DNA of 64,000 bases. It comes from Planctomycetota bacterium. GTDB lineage: Bacteria > Planctomycetota > Phycisphaerae > Phycisphaerales > UBA1924. The DNA lies in NCBI GenBank assembly GCA_023432465.1, contig JAEYUO010000016.1:18048-82047 (forward strand), given 5' to 3'. Both the position numbers and the translations under genes were made by a program. Every line of letters starts with the position of its first letter. Within the stretch, counting starts at the first letter, position 1. This document shows positions 9,756 through 18,075 of this stretch, piece by piece. The notes below the pieces were generated by a model that was not told where the DNA came from, ran no database searches, and was given only the letters and a program-made list of their open reading frames with translations.

Positions 9756-10646
9756 GTGAGCAATCCGCAACCCATCATTTCCTGCCGCGATGTCGTGAAG
9801 CGATTCGACGGCCGAGCGGTGCTCGAGGGGATCAACCTCGACGTGTACCCGGGCGAGACCATGGTGATCATGGGGGGCTCGGGGTGCGGGAAGAGCACGC
9901 TGCTGCGGGTGATGATCGGCTCTCTGCGCCCGGAAGAGGGGCAGGTGCTGCTGTTCGGCAAGCCGATCAACACGCTGAGCGACAGCCAGCTTGATGACGT
10001 GCGCAAGAAGTTCGGGATTCTGTTTCAATCGGGCGCGCTGTTCAACTCGATGACGGTCGCGGAGAACGTCGCGCTTCCGCTGGAGGAGCACACCGACCTC
10101 GGGCAGGAGATCATCGACATCCAGGTGAAGATCAAGCTGGAACTGGTGGGGCTGCGGGAGCACGCGGCGAAGTTTCCGGCGCAGATCTCCGGCGGGATGA
10201 AGAAGCGAGCGGGGCTTGCGCGGGCGCTGGCGCTGGATCCGCGGATCCTGTTTTATGATGAGCCCAGCGCGGGGCTTGACCCGGTGACGAGCGCGGAGAT
10301 CGACCGGCTGATCGTCGGGCTGACGCGCAAGCTCGGCGTGACGAGCGTGGTCGTGACGCACGAGATGGACTCGGCGTTCACGATCGCGGACCGGATGGCG
10401 ATGCTCGACAAGGGGCGCGTGCTGGCAATCGAGGAGCGCGCCTGGTTTGACAACCTGCGGCAGATGCCCGCCGAGAAGACCTCGCAGCTGTCGGAGGAAC
10501 ATCAGCTCATCCGGCAGTTCCTTCGGGGCGATGCCGACGGGCCGATCACCGAGCGGCGGGCGGCGACAAACTACGCCGAGGATCTGCTCGGCGGCCGGCT
10601 GCCGGGCCACGCGCCGAGTATCGAGGCCACGCGTTCGCGAGGGTGA
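9756..10646 (+). CDS. MlaF-type ABC transporter ATP-binding protein
   Basis: A 296-residue ATPase with Walker A GGSGCGKST, Q-loop LFQSGALFNSMTV, signature ISGGMKKRAGLARALA, Walker B ILFYDEPSAGLDP and H-loop VTHEMDSAF. The FNSMTVAEN and GGMKKR variants are characteristic of the MCE/MlaF group that powers phospholipid or lipid transport across the envelope. The start is GTG at 9756. The usual MlaE permease and MCE subunits are not next to it, so it must pair with proteins encoded elsewhere. The tail after residue 245 is longer than the core ATPase fold. Confidence 0.85.
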   Translation: MSNPQPIISCRDVVKRFDGRAVLEGINLDVYPGETMVIMGGSGCGKSTLLRVMIGSLRPEEGQVLLFGKPINTLSDSQLDDVRKKFGILFQSGALFNSMTVAENVALPLEEHTDLGQEIIDIQVKIKLELVGLREHAAKFPAQISGGMKKRAGLARALALDPRILFYDEPSAGLDPVTSAEIDRLIVGLTRKLGVTSVVVTHEMDSAFTIADRMAMLDKGRVLAIEERAWFDNLRQMPAEKTSQLSEEHQLIRQFLRGDADGPITERRAATNYAEDLLGGRLPGHAPSIEATRSRG

Positions 10647-10755
10647 GCTCGCCTGGGAACCGGGGAAGGGGGCTTTGGGTGTGATAACCAATGCGCCGGG
10701 CGCGATGTGTTTGGCCATGCGTGCTTCAGCGTCCGGCAGACGGCGTCGATAGTCC

Positions 10756-11736
10756 ATGTTTACGGACCGACGGCCCATGCCTGACCGAGCGGAAGAACTC
10801 AAAGAGATCGAGGCTCTCGACCAGCGCGTCGATGAGCTGTTGTCCGAGGTTGAGCAGACCGCCGAGCGCATCGATGCGGCGATCCCCTCACCGCCGGAAG
10901 ACGCGAATGTGTCGCAGTTTGAAGATGCCGCGGCGGTCCTTGAAGAAGTGAACGCGGACCTTGCGCGTGCCGAGACCGAGGCCGAGACGGCGGCCGAGCC
11001 AGTGGGGGGCGAGGTCTTTGGGGGCGCGGGCGAGGGTGACGTCGAAAGCACTGAGTTTGAGAGCGCGGCGGATGTGATGGAAGAAGTCGCTGCGGAGCTT
11101 CGGGCGACAGAGGAGCCCGCGCCGCCCGCTGAGCTTGAGGCCGCGGCCTCAGAACGCGAACCCGAGCCCGAACCCGAGAGCATGTCCGCCGAGGAGTTCT
11201 CGAGTCCGGAAGCCATCCGCAAGCTGGATGAACGGCTTGCCGCAAACGCATCAGACCTGAGCGCCGGCACCGGCGATGTGGTTGACGACAGCGAAGTGCA
11301 GGAGCAGGTCATCGCCTCCGAGCGCGGCGAGGAGCCGGCCCCGGCCGTTGTTTCGCCCGAGCCGGTCGCCGCGAGCATTCCGGCGGCACCCGCAAAGCCT
11401 GTCGCGCCCGCGCCCGAACCCGCGCCCATCGCCGCGCCGGTGGTGGTCGTGCCCGCGAAGGACCGACTGAGCATCGGCCGCGCCGCCGCCGCGCCGCTTG
11501 TGCCGCTGGCAAACTTCACGGAGCGACTGAGCGCCGGCACGCGGCAGACGATCGCGTATGCCGCGGTGGTCACGCTGTTTCAGGCCGCGTGTCTGTGGGG
11601 CTTCCTGGTGTTCAAGGGTCCGCCGGGCGAGCCCGTGCCGACGAGCGATCCGGTGACACTGCGGGAGCCGGATGCGCCACCGAAGGCAAAGCCGACGGCG
11701 GGCTCAAGCCCGAAGAACGCGGCCGAATCAAACTGA
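10756..11736 (+). CDS. Acidic tail-anchored membrane protein, unknown
   Basis: A 326-residue protein dominated by Glu, Ala and Pro. The first 60 residues are likely coiled coil (EELKEIEALDQRVDELLSEV). A long disordered E/A/P region follows, with a single membrane helix near the C-terminus (about 272-295, AYAAVVTLFQAACLWGFLVF) and then a short Pro/Lys tail. The start may be 10777 (MPDRAEELKE). No family is recognised. Composition suggests a cytoplasmic scaffold anchored by its C-terminus. It ends 18 nt before the convergent permease gene. Confidence 0.65.
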   Translation: MFTDRRPMPDRAEELKEIEALDQRVDELLSEVEQTAERIDAAIPSPPEDANVSQFEDAAAVLEEVNADLARAETEAETAAEPVGGEVFGGAGEGDVESTEFESAADVMEEVAAELRATEEPAPPAELEAAASEREPEPEPESMSAEEFSSPEAIRKLDERLAANASDLSAGTGDVVDDSEVQEQVIASERGEEPAPAVVSPEPVAASIPAAPAKPVAPAPEPAPIAAPVVVVPAKDRLSIGRAAAAPLVPLANFTERLSAGTRQTIAYAAVVTLFQAACLWGFLVFKGPPGEPVPTSDPVTLREPDAPPKAKPTAGSSPKNAAESN

Positions 11737-11754
11737 TGGTGCTCCGCGCGCGCT

Positions 11755-13593
11755 TCAACTCAGCATCGTGCACGCCGCGACACACACGATCCCGCACAGC
11801 ACGTTGAGCGGTCCGCCGAAACGCACATAGTCTGTGAGGCGGTACCCGCCCGGGCCCATGACCATGAGGTTGGTCTGGTAGCCGATCGGCGAGATGAACT
11901 CGCACGAGGCAGAGACCATGACACACAGGACGGCCGGAAGCGGGTTCAGCCCGGACTGCTCGGCGAGGCGGATGGCGATGGGGAACATCAGCACCCCCGC
12001 GGAGTTGTTGTTCATGATCGCCGTGAAGAGCCAGGTGGAGATGTAGATGATGGCGAGCACCGCGGCGGTGGAACTCTCGCCGCCGACAGCGCTCAGCACG
12101 CCCGCCATCGCAGAGGCGATGTGCCCAGCAAGACCGGACTTGTCCATGGCGACGCCCAGAGCCATCGAAGCGGCAATCACGAGCAGCACCTGCCAGTGGA
12201 CGGCATCGCGGGCCTGCGCGGCGGAGCAGCAGCGGAACAGGACCATGAGCGCGGCCCCGGTCATGGCCGCGACGATCTCCGATGGGACCGCGATGCCCAG
12301 GCCGGGGATGATGCGGCCGGAGAAGGAGAGCATGAGCACGACAAGACCAAGGATGCCGATCGCGGCCCATGCGCGGTCATGCCGGGGTGCGGCATCGCCC
12401 TCGAGTTCGGAAACGAGGTAGAAGTCCGGCGAGCCGCGATGGCGACGGGCGAAGTCGGGCTCGGCCTCGATCAGCAGTGTGTCACCGGGGCGGAGGACGA
12501 TGTCCCCGATCTTGCCGGTGAGGCGGTGCCCGTGACGGTTGATGGCGATGATGACCGCTTCGTAGCGCGTGCGGAACGCGCTGTCGCGGACAGAGCGTCC
12601 GACGAGCGGGGAGGCGGGGGAGATCACCGCTTCCGTGAGTTTGCGACCGTGGCGGGGCGTGGTGTGCCCGCCGTTCTCATCCGCGGCGGGGGTGAGGCCG
12701 CGGATGCGCTGGAGATCAACGACGGAGTCGATGTTGCCGACGAACACGAGCAGATCTCCCGGGCGGAGGATCTGCGTGGGGGAGACGGCGATGAGGGATT
12801 CCGACGGGCGCTCGATGCGGGAGAGAAACAGGCCCGGCAGACGGCGGAGGCCCGCCTGCTCGACGGTCTTGCCGATGACCGGAGAAGCGACATCGACCCG
12901 CATGGCGGTCGTGTAGATGCGAGCGCTGTTTGCGCCCGCGCCGACGGGGGCTTCGGCGGGGATGTGCTCGGCAAGCAAGCGCCGGCCGAAGATCAACATG
13001 TACACGATGCCCACGATCGCGACGGGCACGCCGACGGCGGAGATGGTGAACATCCCGATGTGGCCGATCCCCGCGCCCGGGTTCGCGGCATCGTGCTGGC
13101 GGGCGAGGCCCGCGACGACGACGTTCGTCGAAGTGCCGATGAGGGTGCACGCGCCGCCAAGGATCGCGGCGTAGGACAGCGGAAGATACAGCCGCGAGGG
13201 GGAGAGGCCGGTGCGCCTGGCCCAGCCGGCAAGCACGGGCAGGAACATGGCGACAATCGGCGTGTTGTTGATGAACGCGCTGGCCACCGCGACGGGGGCG
13301 ACAAGGCGCGACTGCGCGGCCAGTGCGCTGTGCGGCCTGCCGAGCAGGCGCGATGTGAGCATCGTGAGCGCGCCGGTCTGGCTCAGCCCCGCGGCCAGAA
13401 CGTACAGAAACCCGACGGTCAACACGCCCGGATTGGCAAAGCCGCGCACCGCCTCGGCAGGCTCCAGCACGCCCGCGAGCGCAAGCACGAGCACGGCGGT
13501 GAGGACCGCGGCATCCATCGCGGCGCGGCCGGAGGCCATGGCGGCCAGAAGACCGGCGATGACGGCGGCGGTGAGCCAGGCCTGCCAGGACAT
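11755..13593 (-). CDS. SLC13-family anion permease with two TrkA_C domains
   Basis: A 612-residue polytopic permease of the DASS/SLC13 type: a bundle of N-terminal helices with the FINNTPIVAMFLPV motif, a cytoplasmic insert of two RCK/TrkA_C domains (about 215-285 and 305-385, each with a RPGD turn), then the second helix bundle containing NNNSAGVLMFPIA. The NNTP/NNNSA pair corresponds to the two substrate-site signatures of this fold. It starts 31 nt after the 3'(2'),5'-bisphosphate nucleotidase gene on the same strand, so the two are probably one operon. That pairing makes sulfate or another sulfur oxyanion a reasonable substrate guess, but dicarboxylate or phosphate cannot be excluded. Confidence 0.88.
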   Translation of the reverse strand: MSWQAWLTAAVIAGLLAAMASGRAAMDAAVLTAVLVLALAGVLEPAEAVRGFANPGVLTVGFLYVLAAGLSQTGALTMLTSRLLGRPHSALAAQSRLVAPVAVASAFINNTPIVAMFLPVLAGWARRTGLSPSRLYLPLSYAAILGGACTLIGTSTNVVVAGLARQHDAANPGAGIGHIGMFTISAVGVPVAIVGIVYMLIFGRRLLAEHIPAEAPVGAGANSARIYTTAMRVDVASPVIGKTVEQAGLRRLPGLFLSRIERPSESLIAVSPTQILRPGDLLVFVGNIDSVVDLQRIRGLTPAADENGGHTTPRHGRKLTEAVISPASPLVGRSVRDSAFRTRYEAVIIAINRHGHRLTGKIGDIVLRPGDTLLIEAEPDFARRHRGSPDFYLVSELEGDAAPRHDRAWAAIGILGLVVLMLSFSGRIIPGLGIAVPSEIVAAMTGAALMVLFRCCSAAQARDAVHWQVLLVIAASMALGVAMDKSGLAGHIASAMAGVLSAVGGESSTAAVLAIIYISTWLFTAIMNNNSAGVLMFPIAIRLAEQSGLNPLPAVLCVMVSASCEFISPIGYQTNLMVMGPGGYRLTDYVRFGGPLNVLCGIVCVAACTMLS

Positions 13594-13624
13594 GCGCGGC
13601 GTCTCCGGGAGGAAGGGGAAGCGA

Positions 13625-14707
13625 TCAGTCTCGCGGGCGGTGCGCGTCGATGGCGGCGATGAGTTTCGGGTGCAGCGCGGTGGGCGCGACGACGATGCCC
13701 TTGTTCATCTCAAGGCCGCGGCCGCAGGAGAAGTCCAGTGGCTTGCCGAGAACGTCGGTCACGATACAGCCCGCCTCCTCGGCGATCAGGGCTCCCGCCG
13801 CGTGGTCCCAGATGCGCTCGATGTACCCCTTCCTGCTGGGCAGGCGGAGATAGACATCCGCCTGGCCACGGGCGACCACGGCGTACTTGCACTGGCTGTC
13901 AAGGCGGAGGAGTGTGTACTCGGGGTCGAGTTCGCGCATGATGATGGCGGATGCGGACTGATCCGAGTGGGCGCTCTCGACGCTTTCGGCGAGGACCGGA
14001 TGCTGCCGCACACCCGCAAACGCCGCGCGGGAGGCGGGAGTCACGGCAAGCTCTCCCCCGCCGCGGCCGCACGAAGAGCGGAGCGGGGACTGCGTCACGC
14101 ACCCGCATCCGCGCGCGGTGGTGAAGAGACTGCCCGTGGGCGCGGGGTTTTCCGGGCTCGCGGTCGGATCGGGTGCGAGGTTGGGGCACCCCATCGCGGC
14201 GAGCTGAGGAACGCCATCACGGACAAACGCGAGCGCGACCGCGTACTGCCCGCCGCGGAGGAAGCCCTTGGTGCCATCGATCGGGTCGAGGGTGAAGAAG
14301 CCCTCGGCGACAGCGCGCGGGGACAGGGGGTCGGCATCGCCGCCATCGATGGCGTGGAAGAGGGAGTCGGGGAAGACATCGGGCCAGGCGGGGTTGTCGC
14401 CATCGCGCAGCACGGCGAGGGTTGCGCTGAGGTGCGCGGCGTGCTGGGGGTCACGAAGGAAGGCAGAGGACTCTTCGCCGACGAGGAGCAGGTCATCTCC
14501 CAGGGCCGCGCGAAGGGCGCGGGCCACCACGGCCTGGGAGGCAAAGTCGGCGATGGTGACGGGGGACTTGTCGTCCTTGGTGATGGCGCGGAGCTGGTCA
14601 AGCCTGGTCTGGACGGACGAGCAGACGGATGAGGCCGCGGCAACGGCGGCGGACATGGCGTGCTGCATGGAAGCGAGGGCCGGAGAAAGCGTGTGGGTTG
14701 TGGTCAC
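13625..14707 (-). CDS. 3'(2'),5'-bisphosphate nucleotidase (HAL2/CysQ type)
   Basis: A 360-residue member of the lithium-sensitive inositol monophosphatase superfamily. Metal-site motifs are visible: SPVTIADFASQA, VGEES, DPIDGTKGFLRGGQYAVALA and the late WDHAAGALIAEEAG. DPIDGTKGFLRG with a following long insert is typical of PAP phosphatases, which hydrolyse 3'-phosphoadenosine 5'-phosphate left by sulfate activation or sulfation. The start is GTG at 14707; an internal ATG at residue 14 is possible. Immediately downstream on the same strand is an SLC13 permease. Confidence 0.87.
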   Translation of the reverse strand: MTTTHTLSPALASMQHAMSAAVAAASSVCSSVQTRLDQLRAITKDDKSPVTIADFASQAVVARALRAALGDDLLLVGEESSAFLRDPQHAAHLSATLAVLRDGDNPAWPDVFPDSLFHAIDGGDADPLSPRAVAEGFFTLDPIDGTKGFLRGGQYAVALAFVRDGVPQLAAMGCPNLAPDPTASPENPAPTGSLFTTARGCGCVTQSPLRSSCGRGGGELAVTPASRAAFAGVRQHPVLAESVESAHSDQSASAIIMRELDPEYTLLRLDSQCKYAVVARGQADVYLRLPSRKGYIERIWDHAAGALIAEEAGCIVTDVLGKPLDFSCGRGLEMNKGIVVAPTALHPKLIAAIDAHRPRD

Positions 14708-14826
14708 GCCCCGAGGATAGGGAGGCAGAGGAAGTCGGATGTGAGAGGTGGGCCGGGTCGTGGGGCGACGTGACCACTACTATGTGGCAGGCTGTGACCA
14801 CGGGCGGGGATTGCAAGGGGTTTGCG

Positions 14827-15774
14827 ATGAAGATCATCAAGCTGCTGCTGGTGCTGGTTGTCCTGCTGGTTCTGCTGGTGGCGATCGCCGGATTCGCGGC
14901 GTTCTCCTATGTCGACACCATCGCCAAGCGCGCAGTCGAGAAGGGCGGGACGTACGCGCTGGGCGTCGATACCACCCTCGGCGGGGCGGATGTCGGCATC
15001 ATGAGCGGCAGCTTTGCGATGAACGACCTCAAGGTCGCCAACGTGGCGGGGTTCCCGGGGCCGCACTTTCTGTCGCTGGGCGACGGCTCGGTCGCGGTCG
15101 CGTTCAACACGCTGCGCGAGGAAACGGTGGTGCTGCCGCACCTGAAGCTCGACGCGATCGATGTGCGGCTGGAAAAGAAGGACGGCGGCACGAACTACGG
15201 CATCATCCTCGAGAACCTGAAGAAGGTCAGCGGTGGCGCAGGGGGGGGGAGCGACAAGCCCGCTCCCCAGCCCGCGCCGACGCAGGATGAGAAGCGGTTT
15301 GTCGTCAATGACCTGTCGATCACCAAGGTGACCGTGCACGTGGACCTGATGGAATCCGGCGGCCCGGGCGCTGCGCTCATCCCGCTGACAAAGGTGACCA
15401 TCCCGATCAACGAGATCAAGCTGCAGAATGTCGGAAAGACGGGCGAGGGCGTGAAGGGCACGGGCGTGACGATGAGCGAGCTGGCGAACATCATCGTGCA
15501 GGCGGTTCTTGCCGCGGCCGTGGAAAACGGCGGCGGCCTCATCCCCGCGGACATCCTCGGCGACCTGCAAGGGAAACTCGCCTCGCTGGGCGACCTGAGC
15601 AAGCTCGATATGAAGGTGCTCGGCGATGTGAAGGGGACGGTGGAAGACCTGACCAAGAAGGCCGATGAGGCGAAGAAGACGGTGGAAGATGCCGTCGAGA
15701 AGGGCAAGAGCGCGCTCGAAGAGGCCAAGAAGGGGCTGGAGGGGTTGATTCCGAAGAAGAAGGATGACAAGTAA
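14827..15774 (+). CDS. AsmA-like membrane-anchored protein
   Basis: A 315-residue protein with an N-terminal membrane anchor of about 20 Leu/Val residues, followed by an extracytoplasmic domain. Features such as VDTTLGGADVGIMSGSFAMN, LKVANVAGFPGPHFLSLG and LPHLKLDAIDVRLEK resemble the start of AsmA/DUF748-like lipid-transport or membrane-biogenesis proteins. The C-terminal 50 residues are Lys/Glu-rich helix (KKADEAKKTVEDAVEKGKSA), probably coiled coil. The ATG at 14827 has AGGGG upstream; the frame open to 14629 overlaps the divergent nucleotidase gene and is ignored. The role is inferred from resemblance only. Confidence 0.75.
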   Translation: MKIIKLLLVLVVLLVLLVAIAGFAAFSYVDTIAKRAVEKGGTYALGVDTTLGGADVGIMSGSFAMNDLKVANVAGFPGPHFLSLGDGSVAVAFNTLREETVVLPHLKLDAIDVRLEKKDGGTNYGIILENLKKVSGGAGGGSDKPAPQPAPTQDEKRFVVNDLSITKVTVHVDLMESGGPGAALIPLTKVTIPINEIKLQNVGKTGEGVKGTGVTMSELANIIVQAVLAAAVENGGGLIPADILGDLQGKLASLGDLSKLDMKVLGDVKGTVEDLTKKADEAKKTVEDAVEKGKSALEEAKKGLEGLIPKKKDDK

Positions 15775-15776
15775 GA

Positions 15777-15838
15777 CGGGGAAGGAACACGGAGCCAGCA
15801 GAGCAAGCAGAGGGGAGCAGAGGTCAAGCGGAAAGGTC
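15777..15838. repeat. Purine-rich low-complexity tract (GCAGAG type)
   Basis: Between the AsmA-like and aminotransferase genes lies a nearly pyrimidine-free tract containing CAGAGCAAGCAG (15799-15810) and GGAGCAGAGG. The same CAGAGCAAGC core reappears at 23177-23186 at the end of rarA. Confidence 0.6.
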
Positions 15839-15847
15839 AAGCATCGA

Positions 15848-16897
15848 ATGCCCACGTCTGTTTTTCTGGATGGCAAGTTCTTCACCCTCGATGCCGCGAC
15901 GCCCGAGTCTCGGCGCGCAGCCCTCTCCCCCTTTGATGCCGGCTTCCAGCACGGCGTCGGCCTGTTCGAGACCATGCTCGGCGGCGTCAGCGAGAATGGT
16001 GACGGGGCCGTTTGGTGCATGCGGATCGATGAGCACCTGGCGCGGCTGGCGGCATCGGCGAAGGAACTGGGGCTGAGCGAGACGCTGCGGGCGGGCGCGC
16101 TGGCGGATGCGATCGCGGAGACGGTTCGGCAGTCGGGCCTTGCGCGGGCGCGGATCCGGCTGACGGTGTCGGGCGGGGACCTGAACCTGCTCACGCGGGC
16201 GAGCGCGGGAGGCGGCGCAAAGGTTGAGCACGATCCGACGATCCTGATCGTCGCGCAGCAGGCCGTCGACTACCCCGCGGGCATGTTCGAGCGGGGTGTC
16301 GCCGTTAGTATCGCCGATGCCCGCGCGAACCCCTTCAGCCCGATGGAGGGCCACAAGACGCTGAACTACTGGTGGCGACTGCGCGAGCTGCAGGCCGCCA
16401 GCGCGAAGAACGCCGCCGAGGCCCTCGTCCTCTCTGTCAGCAACCACCTCGTCGGCGGATGCGTCAGCAACGTGCTGCTGGTGAGTGGCGATGAGATTCT
16501 GACGCCCATCGCCCGCGGCGAAGAAGGCGGAGGCCGGGCGCCGGGCGAACAGCATGCGGGTGCGGATGACCCCGATGCGCCGCCGGTGCCCGTGCCGACG
16601 GTCAAGGGCGGGTATCTGCCCAGCCCGGTGCTGCCGGGCGTGGTGCGCGCGTGGGCCTTGGATTGGGCCGCGGATCAGGGGATGGCGGTGAAGCGGCAAA
16701 TGCTGTCGGTCGCGGATGTGCTGGAGGCGGATGAGGTGCTGCTGACCAACTCGTCGTGGGGCGTGCTGCCGGTGGTGCGCATCGAGGGCAGCGCGGTCGG
16801 TGCGGGTGATGAGGGAGCGGTCGGGCCCATCGGCCGAAAGCTCGCCGCGGCGTGGCGGGGGCTTGTGGAGGAGTATGCGGGCGGCGGGGCCCGGTGA
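15848..16897 (+). CDS. Class IV aminotransferase (branched-chain aminotransferase / ADC lyase-like)
   Basis: A 349-residue PLP enzyme of fold type IV. Motifs include VFLDGKF near the start, FDAGFQHGVGLFETM (LFETM is typical of the family), RIDEHLARL, the PLP lysine in SPMEGHKTLNYW and the phosphate-binding SNHLVGGCVSNVLLV. It has an unusually long charged insert (about 220-250, rich in E, G, D and P) between the substrate loop and the final domain. The ATG at 15848 follows GGAAAGG; an upstream ATG at 15764 overlaps the previous gene. Substrate choice (branched-chain amino acids, D-alanine or aminodeoxychorismate) cannot be read from sequence. Confidence 0.85.
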   Translation: MPTSVFLDGKFFTLDAATPESRRAALSPFDAGFQHGVGLFETMLGGVSENGDGAVWCMRIDEHLARLAASAKELGLSETLRAGALADAIAETVRQSGLARARIRLTVSGGDLNLLTRASAGGGAKVEHDPTILIVAQQAVDYPAGMFERGVAVSIADARANPFSPMEGHKTLNYWWRLRELQAASAKNAAEALVLSVSNHLVGGCVSNVLLVSGDEILTPIARGEEGGGRAPGEQHAGADDPDAPPVPVPTVKGGYLPSPVLPGVVRAWALDWAADQGMAVKRQMLSVADVLEADEVLLTNSSWGVLPVVRIEGSAVGAGDEGAVGPIGRKLAAAWRGLVEEYAGGGAR

Positions 16898-16941
16898 GTT
16901 GGAGGTGATGCTGCGTCAGCGAGTGCGTCGATAGACTCCCA

Positions 16942-18075
16942 ATGCGAGAAGGCATCAGGAATCAAGTTGGTGTGGGTTGCGTTGTCATCCTGCTTTCGGG
17001 ACAGGCGGCAGCTGCGCAGCCCGCTTTGCATCCGATCGTTCCCGCTGTCTCGTACGGGGTATCGAAGGCGGAGTCGATAAGCGCAGATGGGCGAGTGGTT
17101 GTCGGATTCGCCACAATGCCCGGAGGCCGCAGGAGAGCGTTTCGGTGGGAAGTCGGCGGCTCGATGACAGACCTCGGTGTGTTGCCAGACTACGTCGAGT
17201 CATTCGCCGAGGATGTCAACGCTGACGGCTCTGTCGTTGTCGGATACTGCAATCCCAGCGGTGGACAGTTGGCATTCCGCTGGACCGCCGAGTCGGGAAT
17301 GCAGGAACTCGTATCTGGGAGCGCGGGTGGTCAGGCCCACGGTGTCAACGGCGATGGATCAGTCGTGGTAGGTTGGGCCACGTTTCCATTTGCCGGCAAG
17401 CGGTGGAACGTTGGCGGTGAGACAGAAGTACTCGCCCCATTGCCAGGCGGTACGCAAGCGTTCGCGAAAGCGGTCACGCCGGATGGTCGGTTCACTGTGG
17501 GCTACGACCCCAGCGTGGCGAATGATCGCGCCGTCAGATGGGGAGCGGACGGCATTGCCGAGAACCTCGGAGTTCTTCCGAATCGGATCCGCTCCTATGG
17601 CTTCAGCTTGAGCAGTGATGGCTCAGCCGTAGTCGGTTACTGTGTCGGGGGCGGCGATTGGATCGGGTTCCGGTGGACCGAGGATGCAGGAATGACATCT
17701 GTGGGCCTGCTTGAAGGCGCTACTGGTTCCATTGCAACAGATATCAGCGGCGATGGGGGCAGCGTGGTGGGCTTCAGTGATTTTGCGGGGGAACGCAGAG
17801 CCTTTCTTCACAATGCTGATATCGGGCTCGTTGATTTGAACGAGTGGCTCCCATCGGTCGGAGTAGATCTCTCCGGCTGGCTCCTCAACGAAGCGACAAC
17901 CGTGAATGCGGACGGGACATCAATCGCCGGGTATGGGCTGTATGAGGGGGCGCAGCGGGCGTGGGTTGTGAGTGGCATCCCAGCTCCGGGCTCAGCGATC
18001 GCGTTCGGAGTCTTTGCAGCCGTTGTCTCGATCCGACGTCGGTCCCGCGCCACTTACACACGCAGCTACAACTGA
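16942..18075 (+). CDS. Secreted HAF-repeat protein with PEP-CTERM-like tail
   Basis: A 377-residue exported protein. A signal peptide (VGCVVILLSGQAAAAQP) is followed by at least six HAF-type repeats of about 45 residues. They are recognisable by SADGxVVVGxxxxxGxxRAFRW, GMxxLGxLP and VNADGSVVVGY; such repeats are expected to form a beta-propeller or solenoid. The tail PAPGSAIAFGVFAAVVSIRR followed by basic residues resembles PEP-CTERM sorting signals of planctomycetes. Its third codon positions are clearly less G+C-rich than those of its neighbours, which may mark recent acquisition or relaxed selection. It overlaps the convergent cysteine desulfurase gene by 10 nt. Confidence 0.82.
   Translation: MREGIRNQVGVGCVVILLSGQAAAAQPALHPIVPAVSYGVSKAESISADGRVVVGFATMPGGRRRAFRWEVGGSMTDLGVLPDYVESFAEDVNADGSVVVGYCNPSGGQLAFRWTAESGMQELVSGSAGGQAHGVNGDGSVVVGWATFPFAGKRWNVGGETEVLAPLPGGTQAFAKAVTPDGRFTVGYDPSVANDRAVRWGADGIAENLGVLPNRIRSYGFSLSSDGSAVVGYCVGGGDWIGFRWTEDAGMTSVGLLEGATGSIATDISGDGGSVVGFSDFAGERRAFLHNADIGLVDLNEWLPSVGVDLSGWLLNEATTVNADGTSIAGYGLYEGAQRAWVVSGIPAPGSAIAFGVFAAVVSIRRRSRATYTRSYN

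Noticed and set aside
9162..11573. Open frame of 803 codons on the minus strand
   Set aside because: It crosses three real plus-strand genes and has Ser/Arg low-complexity composition.
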